A stretch of DNA of 64,000 bases from the NCBI GenBank assembly GCA_034359265.1, contig CP136897.1:21446001-21510000 (forward strand). The letters run 5' to 3'. Shown here in pieces: positions 22,021-31,180 of the stretch. The translations under genes were made by a program, and so were the position numbers. Source of the DNA: Canna indica. Lineage: Eukaryota > Streptophyta > Magnoliopsida > Zingiberales > Cannaceae. The number at the start of each line of letters is the position of its first letter. Positions within the stretch are counted from its first letter, which is position 1. The notes under the pieces are model-generated. The model was not told the origin of the DNA. It saw only the letters and a list, made by a program, of their open reading frames with translations, and made no database searches.

Positions 22021-22440
22021 GGTGTCCAGAAGCGAAAACCCATGACAAAGTGTCCAGAAGTGACGAATGAGCTGATGTTCATCGACATCAAGTTGAATGA
22101 CAGAACCACCCGAGTGATGGTAGAATCAGAAGCAACATATAACTTTATTTCTAGAGAGGAGGCAAAGTGAATTGGGCTCAAACTAGGGAAAAGTTCGAGT
22201 CATGTCAAAGTAGTGAATTCCGAAACACTAAATATCGACGACATTGCAAGAGACGTTCAGTTGAAAGTTGGAGGATGGAAATGACAGATCAATCTGATGG
22301 TCTTGCCCCTCGATGACTATCAAGTCATTCTAGGGACAGAGTTCCTCAAATCAACAAAGGCGATACCCATGCCCTTTCTCGACACGATATGCTTGATGGG
22401 GGAGGACAACCCTGATGTCGTTCCAACAGTACGTTCAACA
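22021..22440 (+). pseudogene. Gypsy aspartic protease remnant with altered active site
   Basis: The translation shows MFIDIKLNDRTTRVMVESEATYNFISREEA and later LPLDDYQVILGTEFL, the Gypsy protease fold with its conserved G.(D/E)(F/W)L end. The active-site triplet, normally D-(S/T)-G, reads E-S-E. Two stops interrupt the frame. Confidence 0.8.
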
Positions 22441-22544
22441 CCAAGAAGCCAGAACAAGCTCCTTTCCGCCACACAAGTGAAGGAAGGAGCTCGACAAGGC
22501 GAATTCATAATGGTGGCTGTAGTAAAACTGGAAGACCATCCTGA

Positions 22545-22745
22545 GCGCGCAGAGCAGATATCTCATAAGACACAAGTATGCGCGGGGCAGATGACTCCTA
22601 AGTCGCAACGTTCGTGCTAGGAGCAGATGACTCATAAGACGCAAAACTTATGCGCATGACAGATGACCTCTAAGTCGTAATGTTTGTGTGCGGAGCAGAT
22701 GGCTCGTAAGTCACCCGTGCAAGGCAAATGGCTCGTAAGACGCAG
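22545..22745 (+). repeat. Degenerate tandem repeat in the Gypsy remnant
   Basis: The phrase cagatg(a/g)ctc.taag(t/a)cgc recurs five or six times (near 22555, 22588, 22625, 22661, 22695 and 22727) at intervals of about 30-40 bp. It lies between protease and the RNase H remnant, where RT should be. Confidence 0.65.
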
Positions 22746-22821
22746 TGCACAGCGCGAACCCACAGCAGGGACCAGGGAGCAAGCCCTATGTTGACCTCCT
22801 TACATAAGGGCCCCTCCACAG

Positions 22822-23016
22822 TTGGCAGACTTCGCGGTTGGAGGCATTTTCAAGCAGGAGGGACATTCCACCACTTACGAGAGTCGAAAGCTGAACGACA
22901 CGAAGCGATGGTACCCAGTCCGTAAGATGAAGAAGTGGAAGATCAATAGTCAAGACCTCTCTAACGCCTTCAAGAAACAAGTCGACGAGGGCGTCGACTT
23001 CGTAAGTGGAGGAGAA
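22822..23016 (+). pseudogene. Gypsy RNase H remnant
   Basis: Encodes DFAVGGIFKQEGHSTTYESRK, the start of the Gypsy RNase H domain, and LNDTKRWYPV, followed by unrelated residues up to the 3' LTR. RT proper and integrase are missing. A purine-rich tract (gtggaggagaa) immediately precedes the LTR. Confidence 0.78.
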
Positions 23017-23544
23017 TGTTAGGGACCTTCAGGGTTATCAAGTCATGTATATGTCATGACGGTCCCTAACATGCATTATAAATATTGTATTATGAGCATC
23101 CATGTAAATATGCATAGTAAAATGCGCTCGTGCACCGCCCACCGCTCTTGCTCATGCTTAGGCAAACAACCTCGTTTGCCTAACCGTGGCATGGGCGGTG
23201 GGGGTGTGCGAACATAGAAATTTTGTCATGCTTCTCGTGCTTTTGGTATCCTTAGGGGTGACACTTGGGGGTTAGACTCCACAAGTATAGTACCCAGGTA
23301 TAGTCTGGGCACACTCTAGTATTTCGTTCTACCTATCTTCGAGCATTTTCTTGCATTTTCATGCAATCGGTCATTTGACCCAACAATGTTTTTGCGTCCA
23401 AGGACACAGAGGCTTCGACCCACGCGGAGTGGGAGCTCGTGACTTTTCGACATTGGCCAAGCAGATTGGCTTAAGGCTAACCCCTTGCATGGGAAGCAGG
23501 GGTGCCACACGGATTCTTCTGCACAAAATAATTGATCCGTGATA
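23017..23544 (+). repeat. 3' LTR of the Gypsy element
   Basis: Starts TGTTAGGGACCTTC after the purine tract and ends at ccgtgata, where similarity to the 5' LTR stops. Confidence 0.85.
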
Positions 23545-23795
23545 AACTTCGACCTATTCCAAACATATCCTCGTGAGATTATGGGAGATATCATTGTCCG
23601 AGATATCCCTGACCTACCCATAAAACATACATGATGCACATTAGGTAATCTCTCGATTTCAATTCCATACCCACCATTTGGGGTTTATTCTTACTTGAGC
23701 ATCGAAGTACCTTTGCAAGTTACCCCCAGCCGCGCCGGATTAGGAGACGTAAAGGCCTGCATCACCCCGACTTAGGCAAGAACGGTCCATAATTG
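23545..23795 (+). repeat. Fragment of another Gypsy LTR
   Basis: Contains ttgagcatcgaagtaccttt...gttacccccagccgcgccgg, a motif common in the LTRs of plant Gypsy elements, abutting the 3' LTR. No internal region accompanies it. Confidence 0.5.
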
Positions 23796-23984
23796 CTAAT
23801 ATAATTGTAATTAAAACTATATTTTTGGTTTTTAGGTTTGTTAAAATCACAAATATGCGAAATTTAAAATTTCTATGAAGTAAAATACATAATTGGTTAG
23901 CGACTTTTCACCCAAGTCTCTAACTATCAATATAAATGCGACTAACATCTCATTTAGGTTGCTAGATCTATTCATTTCATAAAT

Positions 23985-24215
23985 ATGTCAAATTTAAAGT
24001 TTTATTTGTAATAAAATACATATACAAATCGTTGGGACTTCGATTAAAATTTCTAACTGTAATATAATTATAATTAAGTAAATAAATATAATGGGAGAAC
24101 AATTTGAGTATATTATAAAATATATATATAATTTTAACAAATATTATAAAGTATTTATGATTTTATCAATAAAGTATAAATTTTTTATGATTTTTCCTAA
24201 TTTTTCCTAATTTTC
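23985..24215 (-). repeat. Uninterrupted copy of repeat arm A (inverted)
   Basis: On the - strand this matches 2364-2463 and then 5192-5335 without the intervening MULE. It acts as a local 'empty site' for the MULE insertion. Either it is the other terminus of a very large element, or an independent copy of the same repeat. Confidence 0.7.
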
Positions 24216-25010
24216 TTTTGTATAACATATACAAATTGTTTGGTATTATGGTAATGGACAAGACTACTCAATTTGTCTGTGTTTAGTGCACAAAATACAT
24301 CAGGTATATGTTAAAAAAGGTGAGACATGCAATACTTTACTGTATTAGAGAAAATCATAGTATAATAAATATTAAGAGCAATTGGATTTGAATTAAAATT
24401 TTAAAGTAAAATTAATTATATTATTTATTTTTTAATTATTTTTTTAATAATATAATATATTTTGTAAATAATTTATGCGTTTAAATAATATTTTAATTAA
24501 TATGTACTATGCGAAATAAATATGGTACAATTCATAATAACGTCGGATTAATGTTTTTTTAAGGAGGAATTATGGATCCCATCATTTATTTTGCATGCAG
24601 GCCTAATCGGTAATGAATTAAAAAAAATATCACGTTGTAATTTTTAATGAATTAATGATATTAAAATAACATGCTTTTATTCTTATGCATGTCATGAGTC
24701 ATCATCATTAATACCATTATTTTTCTCAAAACGTTGTTCACACTTACTTTTGCTTCGTTAATACTTCAAATATATTCAACATAGGCAACCTAATGATATC
24801 ATCCAAGCTAGTAGATTGATTACAATTAGGAGACCAATTGATTGCCAACACACGTAAATGTTGCAAAAAACCATTTGTATATATATATAAATAAATGCTC
24901 ACGAATAAAACTTATAATTTATTATTTGATTGTCTCAAATTAGAGTTGCAATTTTTATTTGCAAGTATTTAATTGACCGCAAATAGAAGTTGTAATTATA
25001 CTTTCAACTA
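24216..25010. other. AT-rich DNA without recognised genes
   Basis: Only short frames and A/T runs are present. I see no coding, RNA or clear transposon signal here. Confidence 0.5.
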
Positions 25011-26050
25011 GCATCTACATATTTATGTCTAATAATTTTGACTCGACTCGATAGTTTGACACGATAAAATCGTGCTCCACTGCTCGATAATGTGCACAAG
25101 TTGTTATCGGGTTGACCTGATAAGACCCAAACAAATATCGGGCCATCCCGATAAGACCTGAACAAATATCGGGTCAGACCAGGCCTCCCCAGTGTAGGCC
25201 GAACATGACCCGCTAGCCAAATAATACTTTTATTCATTATCGAAAATATTGAGCTTATCGGGCCTAAATTGGCCCGATAGCTCGGTTCCAATGTCCTGAT
25301 TCCAGCATGATAACTTGATTTTGATTTTTTTGTTATCGTGCTGATAGGTCGAGTTGACCTGTTTCTTGTTTGTGTCGTGTTGGGTTGGGGGTCCCGACTC
25401 GAACTTTTATTGGGTTGTGCTCAATTTTTATTTGGGTAGGGGTAGCTCAGTCCGATATCTTCGGCCCGACATGAATTGCCGAGTCCAATAGGAGTTTAAC
25501 GAAATTTAGAAGCAATAACAAACAAATAGAGACAAAATGATAAATCTATCACTTTACCCGACAATAACTCATCTAATGCAACAAAATTGATTTGACCCAA
25601 AATAATATTATTTTATACTATAAATCACCATTTAGGTTAGTATAATATTATTCTATACTATTAAATTATTTATCAAAATAGATTAATATTTTTTTAATTA
25701 TTGTATAATACTGAAAAATATAAAAATTCTATAAAACGACATTAGATCTAAAACCTGACACCACAATATATCACGTTCGGCATGCGAAAATCTACAACTT
25801 TGGTATTTATCTCGTCTCCATCCGACGACTCTAAGTCGTCAAAATAAATTTTTTTATAATACTTAAATTATTGCATTTGTAATTCACAATCTTGTATTGC
25901 ATTTTTTTTTTGCTGCAATTACTTTTGCAGCCTACAAATGATATTATAAACACAACTTGTAAATAGTAAATTATGCTAATAATTTTTGTAACTAACCAAA
26001 CAAAATGATTTGTCTATTTGCTGCAAATAGAGTTACAGTATTTGCACTCG
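25010..26050. other. Non-coding DNA with tatcggg-rich MITE-like sequence
   Basis: Between 25030 and 25500 the motifs cccgata(a)/tatcggg and gacccga recur in both orientations, as in many plant hAT-type MITEs. The rest is AT-rich; the end near 26040-26070 (gttaaccaaacgcccgctt) looks like a MITE terminus whose partner was not located. Confidence 0.4.
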
Positions 26051-26155
26051 TGGTTAACCAAACGCCCGCTTGATGAATATAAATATTGAATATTGAACAT
26101 TGAAGACTTGATCGTTCTCATCTACATATAATTAAATTTGGGTGCACATGTAAAA

Positions 26156-26703
26156 TGGGGGTGCAATTGAGTCGAGTCGATCGAGCTTGAGTACAAGCAA
26201 GCTTAATTCGGCTCGTTTAAAAAATGTTGAGTTGGAACTTGAGCTATACTCAAGCAACTCGAGCTTAGCTCGTTAGGCTCGTTTCTTTTTTCGAGCTTGA
26301 GCGAGCTCATAAATACATCAGCACGATTAAGTTTGGCTCAAGATCGAGCTTGTGAGTTCAAATTCTATCAAGCTCGATTTTGTCTTGAAATTTTTGTTTA
26401 ATTTTTATTTTCTAAGGAATATTTTATCTTATGATTATGAATGATTATGATTGAATTTTAGCCATAAATAGAATAGTGATAAAAGCCCAATTATAATATG
26501 AGCTTCGACCAAAATTAAATTAAAACTTTAATTTAGGAATACATAATTATATACAAACATATAAAGCACAATTAGATTCATGAGCTACTTGAACCAAGTA
26601 TTGATGAGCTCGATCTCGATTCACTCACATATAAAGATCGAGCTTGACAAGATCGAGTCAACTTTGAGTTGATCGTGAGTAGCTCGGCTTACTTGCACTC
26701 CTA
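26156..26703. mobile_element. Non-autonomous hAT-type MITE, 548 bp
   Basis: Ends tgggggtgcaattgagtcgag and, reverse complemented, taggagtgcaagtaagccgag. Flanks atgtaaaa and acgtaaat are an 8-bp duplication with two mismatches. The interior repeats gagctcg/cgagctt motifs in both orientations. No coding capacity. Confidence 0.78.
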
Positions 26704-26737
26704 ACGTAAATTATCATTAGCTTTTGAACTATATAAT

Positions 26738-27352
26738 AGAGTTGATTACTCTATTTATCCCGAACTTTGGAGCTTTTCCTAATTATATACCGAGTTTTTA
26801 TTTGTATCAATAATATACTTTAACTTTGATTTCGTTTCAATATTTCATCGTCAATTTAATATTAGTTTTACACCGAATTTTTATTTGTATCAATGATATA
26901 TTTCAACTTTGATTTCGTTTCAATAATATCTCATTATTAATTTAATGTTAATTTTACCGTTCAATCACTGACATGACGCTATTGATGTGAATCAACAACC
27001 TAGGCAGCAATTCAAATTACAAACACATCGACAACCTAATACACACGTGGTCCTCATCCACGTAAGCAAGACCAAATAATAAAACTGGTTATGTACTTGC
27101 TTTTCAATGTGGACGTGACCGCATTGAATGTTAGGGTGCTGATGTGCCAATTTTACTTTTATTATATTTTGAGTTATTGTGTGGGCTGTCATCCACGTGA
27201 CCACATTAGCAACGCCAGGTTAGCGATTAAACCGTATAACTAATATTGATATTATCGAAATAAAATTAAAGTTTGATTATATGATTGATACAAATAAATT
27301 TTTTGATATAATTGAGAAAAAATTTAAAATTCGGGATATAATGTAATTAACC
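26738..27352. mobile_element. MULE-like MITE with long terminal inverted repeats, about 615 bp
   Basis: The left arm (gttgattactctatttatcccgaact ... tttttatttgtatcaat) is the inverse of the right arm (attgatacaaataaattttttgat ... attcgggatataatgtaattaac). The flanks ctatataat and ttatataat suggest a 9-bp duplication with one mismatch. It ends just 70 bp before the RPL27 promoter motifs. Confidence 0.7.
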
Positions 27353-27420
27353 TTATATAATATATATAGCCTTTTCTCTCAATGGCAATTTGGGTCATTA
27401 CTTAACGGAAAGCCCACGTC

Positions 27421-27473
27421 GGCCCAATTAAGGCGTTCGCCGCGGCTGCGAACCCTAATCGTGCCTTATAAAT
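27421..27473 (+). promoter_or_regulatory. RPL27 promoter: site II, telo-box and TATA box
   Basis: ggcccaatt (27421-27429, a site II-type GGCCCA element), aaccctaa (27451-27458, telo-box) and tataaat (27467-27473) lie in order upstream of the RPL27 start. Site II plus telo-box pairs are a known feature of plant ribosomal protein promoters and link expression to cell growth. Confidence 0.8.
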
Positions 27474-27573
27474 TCCTCTCGCCTCTTAACTGCTATCGTC
27501 CCAAGAGTTGAGGCGGCGGAACGCAGGAGATCAGGATTAGCGCCGGCGCGGCGGGGGCGGAGAAGGAAAAAAA

Positions 27574-27981
27574 ATGGTGAAGTTTCTGAAGCCAAACAAG
27601 GCTGTCATCGTTCTGCAGGGCCGCTACGCTGGGAGGAAGGCGGTGATCGTGCGCGCTTTTGACGACGGCACCCGAGAACGCCCCTACGGTCACTGCCTGG
27701 TGGCCGGCATCGCCAAGTACCCGAAGAAGGTGATCCGTAAGGACTCGGCGAAGAAGACGGCCAAGAAGTCCCGCGTGAAGCCATTCGTGAAGCTGGTGAA
27801 CTATAGCCACATCATGCCGACTCGCTACACCCTCGACGTCGACCTCAAGGACGTCGTCACCCTCGACGCCCTCCAGTCCAGGGACAAGAAGGTTGCCGCC
27901 TCCAAGGAGGCCAAGGCTCGTTTCGAGGAGCGCTTCAAGACCGGAAAGAACAGGTGGTTTTTCACCAAGCTGAGATTCTAA
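27574..27981 (+). CDS. RPL27: 60S ribosomal protein L27 (eL27)
   Basis: Intronless frame of 135 codons, full family length, starting [18 protein letters not shown] and ending [10 protein letters not shown]. It has the N-terminal KOW-type segment (residues about 5-40, [18 protein letters not shown]) and the basic eL27 core ([35 protein letters not shown]). eL27 is a structural protein of the cytosolic large ribosomal subunit. The start ATG at 27574 follows a leader of about 100 bp and fits the conserved N-terminus. Codons are GC-rich. There is no break in the frame, so the gene is probably functional, with the promoter motifs just upstream. Plant genomes usually carry several RPL27 copies; paralogue identity is not assignable here. 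Confidence 0.98.
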   Translation: MVKFLKPNKAVIVLQGRYAGRKAVIVRAFDDGTRERPYGHCLVAGIAKYPKKVIRKDSAKKTAKKSRVKPFVKLVNYSHIMPTRYTLDVDLKDVVTLDALQSRDKKVAASKEAKARFEERFKTGKNRWFFTKLRF

Positions 27982-29187
27982 TCTCAAGTAGTATCTTTTT
28001 CACTTCCGCAAGATGCTATTTTTAATCACCATGCGACAATGGTAGGCCTTTGTTTGTTGAGATTACTAGGTTCTTAATTTTTAAAAGTTTGTCATCTTGG
28101 TTCATCTGAGGATTGGATCGATGTTATTTATTTGGCTTATCGATTATGTGTCAGTCCGAACCTAATTTTGTTTCGGTGCCCTCTCTTCTCTTTGAACCTT
28201 GTTAATGAATCTATGCATTGGTTTTATAACATAGAATATTGATGCCCTGAAATCTGAATATTGATGTTTCCAGGTGAATTTATGTTGAATGTATTGGGCT
28301 TACTCTTGATTATAGGTAACAATTTTAGGGAATTACATGGCTTACTCTTCATCTGTATGTATTCTTAATTAAAAATATGCAATTTTTTTCTGAGATTTTA
28401 ATGGTTATATAGAATGTATATCAAATAAAAAGTGCTCTTGCTGTTATCGTGATGGATTGAAAGTCGCTTCCTTTTCTTCCTTCTTTTGCTATTCTTGTTA
28501 ATACAAAAGCATGTTGCTACTAAGCACAATGGGAAAATGTTGGCTCCAATAAGTTTTTAGTTCGGTCCAGTTTCTTATTTTCAGTACATTTCTGATATTT
28601 CATGCTATATTTCGTGATGTATAAGTCTTCATATCTCCTTAGGTCATTCTTTGACGATAAAATATGCACTCATTAGAAATTATGTTACCTATTCTGAATC
28701 AGCTACGATTTAGGATCATTGGGAAGCTTTGCTATAAGCTAAGACTACCAAGGGGTGTGTGATCTATAGTTTGGGATCGGGTCATATGAGAACTAAGGAA
28801 CTAGGCGAAGAAGAAAGTAACTATATAAATATATTGAGCATTACTATTGTTGAGATATATGCAAATTTGGAAAAAAAGGTCTGTTGAAAAAGTCATTTAC
28901 AGTTTAGGCTGAATTTGGATCAAGAGCATGCGAAGAGACATGAATGTAAATCAACAGAAGTTATGGTAACTGCTGAATAAAGCTCCGTAGGAATGGGGAT
29001 AGAGTAGCAGAAGTTATGGTCCGTTTGTTTCACGGAATAGGATAAGATAGGATAATAAATGAGGCGAAGGATGTCATAGGATTTTTATATCTGGTTTACA
29101 GCGGATATAAAGCCAATGTTATAGTCTTTTAATCCAAGAACCAAACAAACAAGGGATTAAATTTTTTTCGAAGCAAACATGTTCTTA
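27982..29187. other. RPL27 3' flank and non-coding DNA
   Basis: 3' UTR-like T-rich sequence follows the stop. Near 29017-29150 a Tourist-like remnant (ggtccgtttgtttcacgg ... accaaacaaacaaggga) abuts the better-preserved copy at 29188. No gene is seen. Confidence 0.5.
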
Positions 29188-29396
29188 TAGTATGTTTGCT
29201 TCATTGGATAGGATTGGATTGGATAATAAATGAGGAAGGATTGGATGTGAATTATTTAAATCCGGTGTACATCGGATATAATACAAATTTTATATTCATT
29301 TATTTTCATTTTCTTCTAATCTATCCACTAAACAAACATTGGATATTAATCCACTTCTTATCGTATCCTCCCTTATCCTATGAAGCAAACATGCAC
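29188..29396. mobile_element. Tourist-like MITE (PIF/Harbinger type), 209 bp
   Basis: Ends tagtatgtttgcttcat and, reverse complemented, gtgcatgtttgcttcat, flanked by TTA on both sides (29185-29187 and 29397-29399). Both the inverted repeat and the 3-bp TTA duplication fit Tourist. Confidence 0.8.
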
Positions 29397-29399
29397 TTA

Positions 29400-31180
29400 T
29401 AGTTTTTTTTCTTCTAATGTGTAGGATTCTTTTCCAAGTTTTGATTCATCCATGTAGAAGTAAAGTTCATGTGAAAAATCCTTTATGAGGTCTTGGTAAC
29501 AGTCTCAATTTGCAGTTTGGGTCTACAATATGAGATAATTGAATTATTAACTTGATAGATTTTGATCATTGGTCTAAAATATTTAAGCTAGTAGAGTAGG
29601 CAAGTGTTGCATAGGATGGGTGGTTCCTCATATACCATTGCTTGGAGCTTCGTTTTGGGCTATTCTTTGGAATTGGATTTTGGCAATGATATCATGTCTT
29701 AAGTGGGAAAACTTATGATATTGTAGTTCAGTTTTAACTTTTAAGTTTGAGTCTCGTTTATAAGTTGTACTGCCTAATAAGGTTTGCTTAATCTGATATT
29801 GTAATTTGGTTCTTTAGGCATGTAGTTTTGGCTTGTTAACTTTAGTCTGTTATAAGAGTCGGATTCAGAAAGTAAGTTCATTGCATTTCTGAAATTGATT
29901 TCATTATTTCAAGTTATTGCGTGAACTGTGCTTTTAAAAAGTAAGCACTTCTTTGTGGTAGAAAAAATTTTCTGTTTGGGATGGATATCATAGCACACGA
30001 TGCATTTTTCTTCTTAAATGTTTTGAAATGATACTTCATGCATTCTATTGAAACAAAAACACAATACCTGAAACTAATTTGCCATGGTTTATTGACATTT
30101 CTAATTACTGATACTAATTTGCGTTTAATTGTTCTGGATTGATTGTTCTACTTAAACAGTAGTTGTGCCATGATAAAGTAGCATAGTAGACCTAATTTGA
30201 GTCTCATAAAGAGTACGACTATTATTTTATTTTGGATTGATGTCACTGATTGTCCTATCATCTCTTGTTTGAAAATATATGGTATTACTTTTGAAGATTC
30301 AGTCATTCCATACAGAATTTAATCCATTGAACATTTTTAGTAATCAAGTCAGCTATTCAACAAGATAATACTTGAGGGGTGTAATTGAGCCGAGGAGGAT
30401 AGGCAAAGCTTGACTCTACTCATTTAAGAAATGTTGAGTTCGAACTGAGCTAGAAATGTTATCAAACTCTAGCTCAGTCGAGCTTAGCGACTAAGCTCGG
30501 CTCAAGATTGAGCTCTATGGGCTTGAATTTTATTGAGCTCAAACTTGAGCTTGAATTTTATTGAGCCTGTCCAATTAAAAACTTCACCTATCTGTAGAAT
30601 CACAATAAACAAATCCAAATCTTCCATTGATAAGTGTAAGAGATGATGAAATAATGGCCCCAAAATTGGTGCAAAAAAATCTTATTGGAGACTTTCAGAA
30701 ACTATTAAACTTGTTTTTTTTTCCTTCTGAGGACCGAATCGAACGTGAAGGTTTAAATTATTTTAGAAAATTCAATGCTAAAATAAGATGAAACTCTGAC
30801 CCCAACTTGTGCAAAGTGATTTAAGCCAGAATCTCAATTCAACAGATTTCAGAAATAAGATGAAAATAATATCTCTCTCTTCAAAAAAAAACAAATACTC
30901 GCATATATTGAATTTATCAAAATCCTTAGAAACTTAAAATTAAATATATTTTCCTTCAAAGTAAAAAAGGAAAGACGAGTAGCTTGGAGGCGAGTTCTAA
31001 AGGACACATCAGTCATGAAACATTTCATGGGCGAGACACCCCATACCTCAGCAACATATATAAGTTTTGTGACTCATTAGAATCAAAGATGACCTGATTC
31101 AACTAAATCCTAATACAATTAGTGCCAATAGATAATTATCACCTTCATAACATTCATCACAACAGCAATTCATGTGGATT
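29400..31180. other. Intergenic DNA between RPL27 and the homeobox gene
   Basis: No gene is supported. 30373-30575 has ggggtgtaattgagccgag followed by gagctcg/cgagctt motifs and is a truncated relative of the hAT MITE at 26156. The last few hundred bases before 31181 would hold the 3' UTR of the - strand gene. Confidence 0.5.

Larger units (their letters stand above)
5419..23544 (+). mobile_element. Ty3/gypsy LTR retrotransposon, split by nested insertions
   Basis: Two related LTRs (5419-5950 and 23017-23544) flank a Met-tRNA primer site and decayed gag, protease and RNase H pieces in the order expected for Gypsy. The body is broken by the hAT element (6463-14895) and the Copia element (15262-22020). 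Most of reverse transcriptase and all of integrase are missing between 22440 and 22820, so the element was also internally deleted. Several in-frame stops show it is dead. The outer edges are uncertain by a few bases and no clear 5-bp target duplication was found. Confidence 0.85.

Noticed and set aside
22545..22745. CRISPR array
   Set aside because: Eukaryotic context; units are degenerate, unequal, and lack unique spacers.
27493..27987. Long - strand open frame over RPL27
   Set aside because: Shadow frame created by GC-rich codons of the real + strand gene; no domain.
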